Part shown: positions 50,035-59,040 of the stretch, piece by piece
Position numbering within the stretch: the first letter of the stretch is position 1
Layout: each line of letters starts with the position of its first letter
NCBI GenBank assembly: GCA_003241895.1
Contig: QBLY01000003.1
Span: 30,201-94,200, forward strand
Length of the DNA stretch: 64,000 nucleotides
Direction: 5' to 3'
Origin: Lysobacteraceae bacterium
GTDB lineage: Bacteria; Pseudomonadota; Gammaproteobacteria; Xanthomonadales; Xanthomonadaceae
Translations under genes and position numbers: made by a program
Notes under the pieces: generated by a model
Told to the model about the DNA's origin: nothing
What the model saw: only the letters and a program-made list of their open reading frames with translations
The model's database searches: none

Positions 50035-51202
50035 GGCGAACCGCGTCGAGGGCCTGGCGCAGGTCGGCCCACAGGTCCTCGACCTGTTCGATGCCCACCG
50101 ACAGGCGCAGCAGCGCAGGGCCGATGCCGTTGGCTTCGCGCGCCGCCGGATCCACCACGCGATGGGTCAGGCCGGCCGGATGCTGGATCAGGGTATCCAC
50201 CGAGCCCAGGCTGACGGCTGGCGTCATCAGGCGCACCAGCGACATCACGGCGGCGGCCGCGTCATAACCCGCCACCAGCTCGAACGCGATCAGCGAACCG
50301 GGACCCGCCATCTGCGAACCCACCAGGTGCGCGTTGCGCACGGTGCCCAGGCCCGGGAAATGTACTTTCGCCACGGCCGGATGCTCGGCCAGGCGCGCAG
50401 CCAGCACGATCGCGTTGGCTTGGGCGCGCTCAACGCGCAGCGCCAGCGTCGGCAGCCCGCGGTGCAGCAGGTAGGCGCCGAACGGGTGCAGCAGCGCACC
50501 GGTCGCGGCGCGCACCACGCGCAGGCCCCGCGCCCGCGCTTCGCTGCAGCAGACGATGCCGGCCATCACGTCGCCATGGCCACCCAGGAACTTGGTGGCG
50601 CTGTGCAGCACGTAGGCCGCTCCCAGGCGCGCCGGCTGCTGCAGCACCGGCGTGGCGAAGGTCGAGTCCACCAGCACCGGCACGTCGCCGGCCGCTGCCA
50701 CCACCGCAGCGATATCCACCAGGTCCAGTGTGGGATTGGCGGGCGTTTCGATGATTACCAGCGCGGTGTCGGCGCGACGGCGCGCGGCGATGTCGCCGGC
50801 CTCCACGAACTCCGCCTCCAGCCCGCACAGGCCCGAAGCCAGCAGATGGTCCGCGGTGCCGTACAGCGGACGCACCACCAGCACGTGGCCGCCGCGCGAA
50901 CGCGCGTCCAGCAGCACCGCGGTCAGCGCCGCCATGCCCGAGCCGTAGGCCACGCAGGCCTCGGTGGCTTCCAGCGTCGCCATGGCCTTTTCGACCCGGC
51001 CCACGGTGGGGTTGTGCAGCCGCGCGTAGATCGGGTTGGCCGCGCTGGCGGCTCCGCCCACCAGGGCATCGAAGCTGGCCGTGCCCACGTCCAGGTCGGT
51101 CACCGGGTACGTCGTGGAAAGGTCGATCGGCGGCGCGTGCACCCCGAGCGCGATGAAGTCTTCGCGGCCGGCGTGCACGGCCAAGGTTTCGATGCGGGTC
51201 AT
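50018..51202 (-). CDS. PLP-dependent trans-sulfuration enzyme (Cys/Met metabolism family)
   Basis: A 394-residue fold-type I PLP enzyme. The cofactor lysine is in [32 protein letters not shown] and [13 protein letters not shown] are the family blocks; [13 protein letters not shown] is the late conserved stretch. It belongs with cystathionine gamma-synthase/lyase and methionine gamma-lyase, which sequence alone does not separate well. A divergent Lrp-type regulator suggests a catabolic lyase, by analogy with the mdeA-mdeR arrangement in Pseudomonas. It overlaps mutS tail to tail. Confidence 0.88.
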   Translation of the reverse strand: MTRIETLAVHAGREDFIALGVHAPPIDLSTTYPVTDLDVGTASFDALVGGAASAANPIYARLHNPTVGRVEKAMATLEATEACVAYGSGMAALTAVLLDARSRGGHVLVVRPLYGTADHLLASGLCGLEAEFVEAGDIAARRRADTALVIIETPANPTLDLVDIAAVVAAAGDVPVLVDSTFATPVLQQPARLGAAYVLHSATKFLGGHGDVMAGIVCCSEARARGLRVVRAATGALLHPFGAYLLHRGLPTLALRVERAQANAIVLAARLAEHPAVAKVHFPGLGTVRNAHLVGSQMAGPGSLIAFELVAGYDAAAAVMSLVRLMTPAVSLGSVDTLIQHPAGLTHRVVDPAAREANGIGPALLRLSVGIEQVEDLWADLRQALDAVRLSAAA

Positions 51203-51251
51203 GGCGTGCTCCGGGGCGGCAGGCGGCCACTATGGAATAGACTGGCGACCG

Positions 51252-51268
51252 ATTCGGCCAGGCCGAAT
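51252..51268. promoter_or_regulatory. Palindromic operator candidate between PLP enzyme and Lrp-type gene
   Basis: ATTCGGCC-A-GGCCGAAT is a perfect 8-1-8 palindrome in the 90-base divergent region, centred about 33 bases before the regulator start. Lrp/AsnC proteins often bind such sites to control themselves and the neighbouring gene. Confidence 0.6.
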
Positions 51269-51292
51269 ACTATTTCCGAAGAGAGGCTATCC

Positions 51293-51772
51293 ATGCACCT
51301 TGACCGAACAGACTTCGCCCTGCTGCGCCTTCTTCGAAAGAATGCGCGGATCCCGAACAAGGACCTGGCCGAACGGGTGGGCGTCGCCCCCTCCACGGCC
51401 CTGGAGCGGGTGCGGCGGATGCGCGAGGCCGGCGTGCTGCTGGGCTACCACGCCGAGATCGCCCCCCAGGCGGTGGGCATCGGCCTGCAGGCGATGGTGG
51501 CGGTGCGGCTGGCGCGCCATTCGCGGCCGCAGGTGGAAGCCTTCCACCAGCACCTGATCGCCCTGCCGGAAGTGCTCAACCTCTACCACGTGGCCGGCGC
51601 CGATGACTTCCTGGTGCACGTGGGCGTGCGCGACAGCGACCACCTGCGCGATTTCGCGATGGCCGCCCTGACCAGCCGCGAAGAAGTGGCGCACATCCAG
51701 ACCAACCTGATCTTCGCGTTCCAGCGCGCACCCGACCTGCCGATCTACGCGCCGGCGGCGGACGCCGACTGA
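51293..51772 (+). CDS. Lrp/AsnC-family transcriptional regulator
   Basis: A 159-residue feast/famine regulator. The N-terminal helix-turn-helix is LDRTDFALLRLLRKNARIPNKDLAERVGVAPSTALERVRRM; the C-terminal RAM domain (about 65-150) would bind an amino acid and form dimers or octamers. It is divergent from the PLP sulfur-amino-acid enzyme and probably senses methionine, cysteine or a related compound. AGAGG precedes the ATG. It ends one base short of the convergent hslR stop. Confidence 0.93.
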   Translation: MHLDRTDFALLRLLRKNARIPNKDLAERVGVAPSTALERVRRMREAGVLLGYHAEIAPQAVGIGLQAMVAVRLARHSRPQVEAFHQHLIALPEVLNLYHVAGADDFLVHVGVRDSDHLRDFAMAALTSREEVAHIQTNLIFAFQRAPDLPIYAPAADAD

Positions 51773-51773
51773 A

Positions 51774-52178
51774 TCAAATCGCGTCCAGGTCACCCAGCGC
51801 CTGAATCAGCCGGCGCGCCCGCTTGTCGGGCTTGCCGGCAGGCGCACGGTAGCCGGCGTTGGCGGCGCGGCGCTCGGCGGCCAGGCGCAGGCGCGTTTCG
51901 CGCGACGCGTCGGACTCGAGATAAAGCGCCTGTGCGGCGGCGGCCGGGCCGCGCTTGCCGCTCAGGGCGACCACCTGCACTTCGAACAAATCCTCGCCGC
52001 GCTTCAAGCTGAGCGTTTCGCCGGTCTTGAGCAGGCGCGAAGCCTTCGCGCCCTGCCCCTGCACGTCCACCTTGCCGCCTTCGATGGCGTGCTTGGCCAG
52101 CGCGCGCGTCTTGTAGAAGCGCGCGGCCCACAGCCAGATGTCGAGGCGCACGCCGGGGATGTCAGGAGCCGTGGTCAT
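51774..52178 (-). CDS. hslR: Heat-shock protein 15 (S4-domain RNA-binding protein)
   Basis: A 134-residue protein. The S4 domain comes first (VRLDIWLWAARFYKTRALAKHAIEGGKVDVQG), followed by a beta region and a Lys/Arg-rich helical tail (ETRLRLAAERRAANAG ... KPDKRARR). Hsp15 binds 50S subunits stalled with nascent chains so that the subunit can be recycled. The length matches the family (about 130-140). Confidence 0.92.
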   Translation of the reverse strand: MTTAPDIPGVRLDIWLWAARFYKTRALAKHAIEGGKVDVQGQGAKASRLLKTGETLSLKRGEDLFEVQVVALSGKRGPAAAAQALYLESDASRETRLRLAAERRAANAGYRAPAGKPDKRARRLIQALGDLDAI

Positions 52179-52234
52179 GCCGTGGAAGTCGTGGGGAGGG
52201 ATAGGAGTTCTATGGGGTCGCGGGGCCGGAAAGC

Positions 52235-52260
52235 AAAACGGCCGCCCAAGGGCGGCCGTT
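52235..52260 (-). terminator. Terminator after rplS
   Basis: An AACGGCCGCCC / GGGCGGCCGTT arm pair (11 bases, innermost bases open as loop) followed on the minus strand by four T. It ends the rpsP-rimM-trmD-rplS operon. Confidence 0.8.
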
Positions 52261-52280
52261 CGCGTGGAAGCGGGCGAGGA

Positions 52281-52643
52281 TCAGCCCTTGGCGCGGGTGG
52301 CCGCCAGGTCTTCCTTGATGCGGGCCTTCTTGCCTTCCAGGCCGCGCAGGTAATACAGCTTGCCGGCGCGGACCTTGCCGCGGCGCTTCACCGAAACCGA
52401 GTCGATGACCATGCTGTGGGTCTGGAAGACGCGCTCGACGCCGAAACCGTGCGAGATCTTGCGCACGGTGAAGGCGGAGTTCAGGCCGGCGTTCTTGATG
52501 GCGATGACCACGCCTTCATAGGCCTGCACGCGCTCGCGGGTGCCTTCCTTGACCTTGACGTTGACCACGACGGTGTCGCCGGGGCCGAAATCGGGCAGCT
52601 TGCGCTGCGACTGTTCAACTTCGAACTGCTGGAGGAAATTCAT
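52281..52643 (-). CDS. rplS: 50S ribosomal protein L19
   Basis: A 120-residue L19. [23 protein letters not shown] and [23 protein letters not shown] are canonical, as is the basic C-terminus [16 protein letters not shown]. It sits at the 30S-50S interface. Last gene of the rpsP-rimM-trmD-rplS operon; the 116-base gap from trmD could contain an attenuation signal, but I see no clear one. Confidence 0.98.
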   Translation of the reverse strand: MNFLQQFEVEQSQRKLPDFGPGDTVVVNVKVKEGTRERVQAYEGVVIAIKNAGLNSAFTVRKISHGFGVERVFQTHSMVIDSVSVKRRGKVRAGKLYYLRGLEGKKARIKEDLAATRAKG

Positions 52644-52759
52644 GGTTACACGCCTTTGATAGTTGTTTGATATGCGCGCCAGAGACCCGGTGAGTCCGTG
52701 CTTGGCTTAGGTGACACAGCTCGCAAGTATAGCCTGCCAAGCCTTTGAAGGGGAAGCGG

Positions 52760-53518
52760 TTAGCCGCCCGCCGGGGGGTCCGCCCGCCACTGGGCGATGA
52801 ACTGCTCCAGCAGGGCCCGGTCGGCCTTGTCCAGGGCAGCGCGGGCCAGCAAATCCGGGCGCCGCAGCCAGGTACGTCCCAGGCTTTGCTGGCGGCGCCA
52901 GCGGCGGATGGCCGCATGGTCGCCCGACAGCAGCACCGCCGGCACCCCGGCCGTGCCCTCGGCCCCGGACCGGGTGAAGTGCGGGGTGTCGAGCAGGCCG
53001 TCCTCGAAGCTGTCCTGCACCGCCGAGTCTGCGTGGTTCAGGGCGCCCTCCTGCAGGCGCCCCACGGCGTCCACCACCACCGCGGCGGCCAGCTCGCCTC
53101 CCGACAGCACGTAGTCGCCGATGGACAACTCCTCGTCCACTTCGCGGTCGATGAAGCGCTCGTCCAGGCCTTCGTAGCGGCCGCACAGCAGGACCAGCCT
53201 GGGCATGGCGGCCAGCACGCGCACCTTGGCCTGGGTCAGGCGCGGACCCTGCGGGCTGAGGTAGATGACGCGGGCCGGGGTCGGGTCGGCGGCGCGCACG
53301 GCGGCCAGGCAGGCCGACAGCGGCTCGGCCAGCATGACCATGCCGGGGCCGCCGCCGAACGGACGCTCGTCCACGCGGCGGTAGTTGTCGGTGGCGAAAT
53401 CGCGCGGGTTCCAGCCGTGCACCGACAGCAGCCGACGCTCCTGCGCACGCCCAACCACGCCCAGTGCGGCGCTGTCGCGGACGAATTCAGGAAACAGGGT
53501 GACGACGTCGATGCGCAC
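52760..53518 (-). CDS. trmD: tRNA (guanine-N1)-methyltransferase TrmD
   Basis: A 252-residue SPOUT methyltransferase. The deep trefoil knot region has [36 protein letters not shown]. The N-terminus [12 protein letters not shown] is standard. It methylates G37 next to the anticodon in certain tRNAs to prevent +1 frameshifting. It starts 19 bases after rimM. Confidence 0.98.
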   Translation of the reverse strand: MRIDVVTLFPEFVRDSAALGVVGRAQERRLLSVHGWNPRDFATDNYRRVDERPFGGGPGMVMLAEPLSACLAAVRAADPTPARVIYLSPQGPRLTQAKVRVLAAMPRLVLLCGRYEGLDERFIDREVDEELSIGDYVLSGGELAAAVVVDAVGRLQEGALNHADSAVQDSFEDGLLDTPHFTRSGAEGTAGVPAVLLSGDHAAIRRWRRQQSLGRTWLRRPDLLARAALDKADRALLEQFIAQWRADPPAGG

Positions 53519-53537
53519 GGCGGCTCCTGCCGAAGGG

Positions 53538-54044
53538 TCAGAAGTCCGGATCCCAGTCGACCACGATCAGGCCGGCGTCGAAATCCACGGATTTGACGTA
53601 CTGGTCGGTCACGAACGGCACCAGCCGCTCGCGCTCGCCGGAAATAACGATGACGGGGTTGGCGCCGGTGTCGAACAGGTGCGACACGGTGCCCAGGGCC
53701 ACGCCCTCGACGGTCTGCACCGCCAGGCCTTCCAGGTCCACCCAGTAATATTCGCCCGGATTGGGCGGCGGCAGCTGGCTGCGCGACACCCATATCTCGG
53801 AGCCCTTCAGAGCTTCGGCCTGTTCCCGGCTTTCAATGCCCGGGAACACCGCCACCAGCAGCTTGCCGGTGTCACGGCCGCGCACGCCGGAAACCTCCCG
53901 CTCGCTTTCGCCGGCGGTGAGGATCCAGGGCTGGTACTTGAAGATGGCGTCGCGGGGATCGGTCCAGGAAAGAAGCTTGAGCTCCCCCCGGACGCCGAAA
54001 TCGCCGGCGACCCTGCCCAGCAGGATGCGGCGATCGGTGCTCAT
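53538..54044 (-). CDS. rimM: Ribosome maturation factor RimM
   Basis: A 168-residue RimM with its N-terminal beta barrel ([25 protein letters not shown]) and C-terminal PRC barrel ([14 protein letters not shown] ... ERLVPFV). It binds S19 and helps assemble the 30S head. Second gene of the rpsP operon. Confidence 0.97.
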   Translation of the reverse strand: MSTDRRILLGRVAGDFGVRGELKLLSWTDPRDAIFKYQPWILTAGESEREVSGVRGRDTGKLLVAVFPGIESREQAEALKGSEIWVSRSQLPPPNPGEYYWVDLEGLAVQTVEGVALGTVSHLFDTGANPVIVISGERERLVPFVTDQYVKSVDFDAGLIVVDWDPDF

Positions 54045-54078
54045 GGCATCAGGCCTCGCACGGGGCGAGGCCGGGGGC

Positions 54079-54333
54079 TCAGGCCGCGGCCTTGGCCGAG
54101 ACTTCCTTGAACAGCACGCGGACCTTGTCGGTCAGCTGGGCGCCGTTGGAAACCCAATGCTTCACGCGCTCGGTGTCCAGCACCACGCGCGGCTCGGTCG
54201 GGGTCGCGATCGGGTTGTAGTAACCCACGCGCTCGATCGAACGGCCGTCGCGCTTGTTGCGCTGGTCGGTCACGACGATGTGATAGAAGGGACGCTTCTT
54301 GGCGCCACCGCGGGCCAGACGGATCTTGACCAT
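54079..54333 (-). CDS. rpsP: 30S ribosomal protein S16
   Basis: An 84-residue S16. The N-terminal [23 protein letters not shown] and the ERVGYYNP block are diagnostic. It is an early-binding 30S protein. It opens the rpsP-rimM-trmD-rplS operon, 133 bases after ffh; that gap is the likely place for a promoter or leader, though I see no convincing one. Confidence 0.98.
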   Translation of the reverse strand: MVKIRLARGGAKKRPFYHIVVTDQRNKRDGRSIERVGYYNPIATPTEPRVVLDTERVKHWVSNGAQLTDKVRVLFKEVSAKAAA

Positions 54334-54466
54334 TAGGAATTCACTCTTTTCTGTAGTTCTGAATCAGTTATCCCAGCCGCATTCCGGCCGGGGGAATCGC
54401 GAATTCTAACCCCTTGTCCGCCCGAAGGAAACCCCGCCGGGCCAATCGGCCGCCGGGGGCGGCACC

Positions 54467-55840
54467 TCAACCGCCGGGGAAACGCCCCGGAAAGCCGCCG
54501 CCCATCAGGCCCTTCATGCCCCGCAGCATGCCTTTCATGCCGCCCTTGGACAGCTTGGACATCATCTTTTCCATCTGCTGGAACTGCTTGAGCAGCTTGT
54601 TCACGTCGGCCGGGGTGGTGCCCGAGCCCCGGGCGATGCGGGCGCGGCGCGAGCCGTTCAGCAGGGCCGGGTTGCGGCGCTCCTTCTTGGTCATCGAGCC
54701 GATGATGGCGATCATGCGCGGCATTTCCTTGCCGGTGACCTGGGCCTTCACGTGGTCGGGCACCTGGCCCATGCCCGGCAGCTTGTCCATCAGGCCCGAC
54801 AGGCCGCCCATGTTCTGCATCTGCTCGAACTGGTCGCGCATGTCGTTGAGGTCGAACTTCTTGCCCTTGGCGACCTTCTCGGCCAGCTTCTGGGCCTTGT
54901 CCTTGTCCACCTGCTGTTCGACCTGCTCGACCAGGCTGAGCACGTCGCCCATGTCCAGGATGCGGCTGGCGGCGCGGTCGGGGTGGAACACGTCCAGGCC
55001 GTCGGGCTTTTCACCCACGCCGATGAACTTGATGGGCTTGCCGGTGATGTAGCGCACGCTCAGCGCGGCACCGCCGCGGGCGTCACCGTCGGTCTTGGTC
55101 AGCACCACGCCGGTCAGCGGCAGCGCCTCGCTGAAGGCCTTGGCGGTGTTGGCGGCGTCCTGGCCGGTCATGGCGTCCACCACGAACAGCGTTTCCACCG
55201 GATTCACGGCCGCATGCAGGGCCTTGATCTCGGCCATCATCGCTTCGTCGATCGCCAGGCGGCCGGCCGTGTCCACGATCAGCACGTCCACGAAGCTCTT
55301 GCGGGCGTCGGAAATGGCGGCGCGGACGATGTCCTCGGGCTTTTGCGAAGCGTCGGAGGCGAAGAACAGCACGTCCACCTGCTGGGCCAGCGTGCGCAGC
55401 TGCTCGATCGCGGCCGGACGGTAGACGTCGGCCGACACCACCATCACCTTCTTCTTCTTGCGTTCCTTGAGGTACTTGGCGAGCTTGCCCACCGTGGTGG
55501 TCTTGCCCGCGCCCTGCAGGCCGGCCATCAGGATGATCGCCGGCGCCGGCACGTTGAGGTTGAGGTCGCTGGCGGCCGAGCCCATCACGGCGGCCATTTC
55601 GTCGCGCACCACCTTGATCAGGGCCTGGCCGGGCGTCAGGCTGGTCAGCACTTCCTGGCCGACGGCGCGCACCTTGATGCGCTCGATCAGGGCCGACACC
55701 ACCGGCAGCGCCACGTCGGCCTCAAGCAGGGCGATGCGCACTTCGCGGGTGGCTTCGCGGATGTTTTCCTCGGTCAGGCGTCCGCGGCCGCGCAGGCGCT
55801 GGAGGGTGCCGGACAGGCGCTGGGTCAGCGACTCGAACAT
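54467..55840 (-). CDS. ffh: Signal recognition particle protein Ffh
   Basis: A 457-residue SRP54-type GTPase. The N domain is helical; the G domain has GLQGAGKTTT (from residue 107), DTAGRL and TKTDGDARGG. The M domain after about residue 300 is methionine-rich and ends in Gly/Met repeats (GMKGMLRGMKGLMGGGFPG). It binds 4.5S RNA, encoded at 5.4 kb, and signal sequences. It lies upstream of the rpsP operon and divergent from the CcsA-like gene. Confidence 0.97.
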   Translation of the reverse strand: MFESLTQRLSGTLQRLRGRGRLTEENIREATREVRIALLEADVALPVVSALIERIKVRAVGQEVLTSLTPGQALIKVVRDEMAAVMGSAASDLNLNVPAPAIILMAGLQGAGKTTTVGKLAKYLKERKKKKVMVVSADVYRPAAIEQLRTLAQQVDVLFFASDASQKPEDIVRAAISDARKSFVDVLIVDTAGRLAIDEAMMAEIKALHAAVNPVETLFVVDAMTGQDAANTAKAFSEALPLTGVVLTKTDGDARGGAALSVRYITGKPIKFIGVGEKPDGLDVFHPDRAASRILDMGDVLSLVEQVEQQVDKDKAQKLAEKVAKGKKFDLNDMRDQFEQMQNMGGLSGLMDKLPGMGQVPDHVKAQVTGKEMPRMIAIIGSMTKKERRNPALLNGSRRARIARGSGTTPADVNKLLKQFQQMEKMMSKLSKGGMKGMLRGMKGLMGGGFPGRFPGG

Positions 55841-55948
55841 GGTCTGGGGTGTCTTGCGGGAGGGGCGGGAAGTATAGCGCGGGCACCCGCGATGGCCGTC
55901 TTGTCGAGAATGGTTCTCATCATTTGGCGGCTATGCCAAACTCGGACG

Positions 55949-56746
55949 ATGCACACCCCTACCCTCGCGCTGCTGGCCGTCCTGCTGTACCTGGTGGCCT
56001 GCCGGATGCTGGCCGCGCACACGTCTGCCGGCATGGCCGGATCCCGGAACTGGCTGTGGCCTGCGGTCCCGGCCGTGCTGCTGCATGCCGCCGTGCACCT
56101 GTTGGCCTGGCGGGCGCTGGGCGGACCGCAGCTGCACTTCTACGCCGCCCTGTCGGTGGTCGGGCTGGGCATGGCGGCATTGAGTACGGCCCTGGGCCCG
56201 GTGCAGCGGATCGAGGCGCTGGGCATCATCGTCTACCCCCTGGCCGCGGCAACCCTGCTGGCCTACCACTTCCTGGGCGGCGGCTATGCCGGGGAAGACC
56301 TGGACTGGCCGCTCAAGCTGCACGCGCTGCTCGCCCTGCTGGCGTACGCCGCCCTCGCCGTCGCCACGCTGCTGGCGCTGATGCTGTGGTTCCAGGAGCG
56401 CGCGCTGCGCCAGCGCAATATCGGCGTCTGGCTGCTGGTGCTGCCGCCGCTGACCCAGCTCGAAATGCTGCTGTTCCGCAGCCTGGGCGCCAGCTTCGCG
56501 CTGCTCAGCCTCGCCCTGCTGACGGGCGTGGTGTTCGTGGACAACCTGTTCGGCCAGCACCTGGTGCACAAGACGGTGCTGTCGTTCCTGTCCTGGGTGG
56601 TGTTGGCGGTGCTGCTGTTCGGCCGCTGGCGCTGGGGCTGGCGCGGCCCGCGCGCGGTGAAGCTGACCCTGACGGCGATGGCGCTGCTGCTGCTGGCCTT
56701 CTTCGGCAGCAAGTTCGTGCTCGAGCTGGTGCTTCACCGCGGCTGA
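55949..56746 (+). CDS. CcsA/YpjD-like cytochrome c assembly membrane protein
   Basis: A 265-residue protein with about eight hydrophobic helices. Conserved CcsA/YpjD features are the histidines flanked by helices (LKLHALLALLAYAALAVATLLALMLW) and the late segment FGQHLVHKTVLSFLSWVVLAVLLFGRWRWGWRG. This family relates to haem-handling cytochrome c biogenesis proteins. The short form next to ffh is common in gammaproteobacteria and its exact role is unproven. The start at 55949 is the first ATG after the ffh promoter side; the frame is open further upstream but antisense to ffh. Confidence 0.88.
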   Translation: MHTPTLALLAVLLYLVACRMLAAHTSAGMAGSRNWLWPAVPAVLLHAAVHLLAWRALGGPQLHFYAALSVVGLGMAALSTALGPVQRIEALGIIVYPLAAATLLAYHFLGGGYAGEDLDWPLKLHALLALLAYAALAVATLLALMLWFQERALRQRNIGVWLLVLPPLTQLEMLLFRSLGASFALLSLALLTGVVFVDNLFGQHLVHKTVLSFLSWVVLAVLLFGRWRWGWRGPRAVKLTLTAMALLLLAFFGSKFVLELVLHRG

Positions 56747-56765
56747 TCGCGGACACCGCCGCCGC

Positions 56766-58166
56766 TTATTGCGAGGCGGCGTCCAGTGCCTCCGAAAGGC
56801 GCTCCACCGCGATCACTTCCATGTCCTTGAACAGGCCTTTCTTGGGCGCGTTGGCCTTGGGCACGATGGCGCGCTTGAAGCCGTGCGTCGCGGCCTCCTT
56901 CAGGCGCTCCTCGCCGTTGGGCACCGGGCGGATCTCGCCGCTCAGGCCGACCTCACCAAAGACCACGGTTTTCTCAGCCAGCGGCTTGTCGCGCAGCGAA
57001 CTGAGCACCGCCAGCAGCACCGGCAGGTCGGCCGCGGTTTCCTGCACGCGAATGCCGCCGACCACGTTCACGAATACGTCCTGGTCGTAGACACCTACGC
57101 CACCGTGCCGGTGCAGCACGGCCAGCAGCATGGCCAGCCGGTTCTGCTCCAGCCCCAGCGCGACGCGGCGCGGATTGGCCAAGGGGCTTTTGTCAACCAG
57201 CGCCTGCACTTCCACCATCAGCGGCCGCGTGCCTTCGCGCGTCACCATCACCGCGCTGCCGGGCTGCGGCGTGCTGCTGCCGGACAGGAAGATGGCCGAA
57301 GGATTGGGCACTTCGCGCAGGCCCTTGTCGCCCATGGCGAACACGCCCAGTTCGTTCACCGCACCGAAGCGGTTCTTGAAAGCCCGCAGCACGCGGAAGC
57401 GGCTGCCGGATTCGCCCTCGAAATAGAGCACCGCGTCCACCATGTGCTCGAGCACGCGGGGTCCGGCGATGCCGCCTTCCTTGGTGACGTGGCCGACCAG
57501 GAACACGCTGGTGCCGGTTTCCTTGGCGAAGCGGACCAGGCGTGCGGCACTCTCGCGCACCTGGCTCACCGAGCCCGGCGCGGCGGTCAACAACTCGCTC
57601 CAGAGCGTCTGGATGGAATCGGCCACCAGCAGGCGGGGCGCGGGCTTCGCGGACGCCGCCTGGCCAAGGATCTTCTCGACACAGGTTTCGGCGAGCGCGT
57701 GCAGGTTGTCGAGCGGCAGCCCGAGTCGCTGCGCACGGCCCGCCACCTGCGCCAGGCTCTCTTCACCGGTGACGTAGAGGGCCGGCATGTTCGCCGACAT
57801 CAGCGCCAGCGCCTGCAGCAGCAGGGTGGACTTGCCGATGCCCGGGTCGCCGCCCACCAGCACCACCGAGCCTTCGACCAGGCCGCCGCCCAGCACCCGA
57901 TCGAGTTCGCCGATGGTGGTGGACACGCGCACCTCGGCGTCCTGGCTGACGTTCTTGAGCGCCACCACGCCGGCGGCCTCGGGGCGGCCGGCCCAGGTGC
58001 CCTGCCTCGCCACCGGCGGCGCGCCGCCGCCCTTGGAGGCGCTGGCGGGCTCGATCACGAATTCGCTCATGGTGTTCCAGGCGCCGCATTCGCCGCACTG
58101 TCCCTGCCATTTGCTGGACGAGTCGCCGCATTCGGTGCAGACGTAGGCGGTCTTGGCCTTGGCCAT
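56766..58166 (-). CDS. radA: DNA repair protein RadA (Sms)
   Basis: A 466-residue RadA. The N-terminal zinc finger has Cys10, 13, 24 and 27. The RecA-like core has GDPGIGKS (residues 106-113) and the RadA-specific KNRFG motif (AFKNRFGAVNELG). The C-terminal third is a Lon-like domain lacking the protease nucleophile (VSNGEER-like region). It is a helicase-like factor for branch migration in recombination. It is convergent with the CcsA-like gene. Confidence 0.97.
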   Translation of the reverse strand: MAKAKTAYVCTECGDSSSKWQGQCGECGAWNTMSEFVIEPASASKGGGAPPVARQGTWAGRPEAAGVVALKNVSQDAEVRVSTTIGELDRVLGGGLVEGSVVLVGGDPGIGKSTLLLQALALMSANMPALYVTGEESLAQVAGRAQRLGLPLDNLHALAETCVEKILGQAASAKPAPRLLVADSIQTLWSELLTAAPGSVSQVRESAARLVRFAKETGTSVFLVGHVTKEGGIAGPRVLEHMVDAVLYFEGESGSRFRVLRAFKNRFGAVNELGVFAMGDKGLREVPNPSAIFLSGSSTPQPGSAVMVTREGTRPLMVEVQALVDKSPLANPRRVALGLEQNRLAMLLAVLHRHGGVGVYDQDVFVNVVGGIRVQETAADLPVLLAVLSSLRDKPLAEKTVVFGEVGLSGEIRPVPNGEERLKEAATHGFKRAIVPKANAPKKGLFKDMEVIAVERLSEALDAASQ

Positions 58167-58233
58167 GGAGGGTGTTCCAGGGAATCAACAGCCGCTACTT
58201 TAACGGCAGCGCATCGCAGGAAGTGAGACCGGC

Positions 58234-59040
58234 TCAGGCCGGCGCGCGATCCAGCGTCATATCCACGCCGTCCGCGCGCTGGAATCCTACGCCGGGGTGG
58301 AAATCCCAGCGCTCCGCCTGTGCCCGCCCACCCGCCAAGGTCGAAAGGAAGTTGACAGAATTGGGGATGCCGCCGCGCACGCGGCTCGACACCGCCGTGC
58401 CGGCCTGCACGCACCACGCGCTGCGCCGCAGCGCCGGGAAGCGCAGCGCCAGTGGCCGCACGAACGGCAGGTGGATGTGCCCGCCCATGATCACGTCGGC
58501 GCCGGCCGCCACCCATGCCGGTACGGCCTGTTGGTGGCCGCGCAGCAGGTTGTTCTCTTCGCCACTGGCGGGAACGTCCACGGGCTGGTGGGTGACGACG
58601 ACGCGCAGTTGGCCCGGGGAAGAGGCACGCAGCCGCCTGGACACGTCCGCGACCTGATCCGCCGACACTTCGCCGTGCTTGTGGCGATGGGCACGCGTGG
58701 TGTTCACGCCGATCACCAGCAGGTCGGGACGGTCGATGACGGGGGCAAGGTCGCTGCCGAAAAAGCGGCAGTAGAGGCGATAAGGTTGGAACAGGCGCGT
58801 GGCGAGGTCGAACAGCGGGATGTCGTGGTTCCCCGGAAGCACGAGGCGAGTGCCAATGCCGAGTCGCTCACACAGCCGCGCAGCGGCTGCGAACTGCGCC
58901 CGTCTGGCGCGCTGGGTGATGTCACCCGACAGCACCAGCACGTCCGGGCGCCGTTCGGCGGCCAGGGCCACCAGCGCCTCCACCACCTCCGGCCGCTCGG
59001 TGCCGAAGTGCGTATCGGATACCTGCAGCAGCAGGCTCAT
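58234..59040 (-). CDS. Calcineurin-type metallophosphoesterase
   Basis: A 268-residue phosphoesterase with all five metallophosphatase motifs: DTHFG (Asp9, His11), SGDITQ (Asp40), GNHD (Asn71, His72), THQP and GGHIHLPF. CpdA-like and other class III phosphodiesterases share this plan, so cyclic-nucleotide or phospholipid substrates are both possible. Its ATG overlaps the stop of the lipid kinase gene upstream (ATGA), and I infer co-translation and perhaps a shared lipid pathway. Confidence 0.88.
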   Translation of the reverse strand: MSLLLQVSDTHFGTERPEVVEALVALAAERRPDVLVLSGDITQRARRAQFAAAARLCERLGIGTRLVLPGNHDIPLFDLATRLFQPYRLYCRFFGSDLAPVIDRPDLLVIGVNTTRAHRHKHGEVSADQVADVSRRLRASSPGQLRVVVTHQPVDVPASGEENNLLRGHQQAVPAWVAAGADVIMGGHIHLPFVRPLALRFPALRRSAWCVQAGTAVSSRVRGGIPNSVNFLSTLAGGRAQAERWDFHPGVGFQRADGVDMTLDRAPA

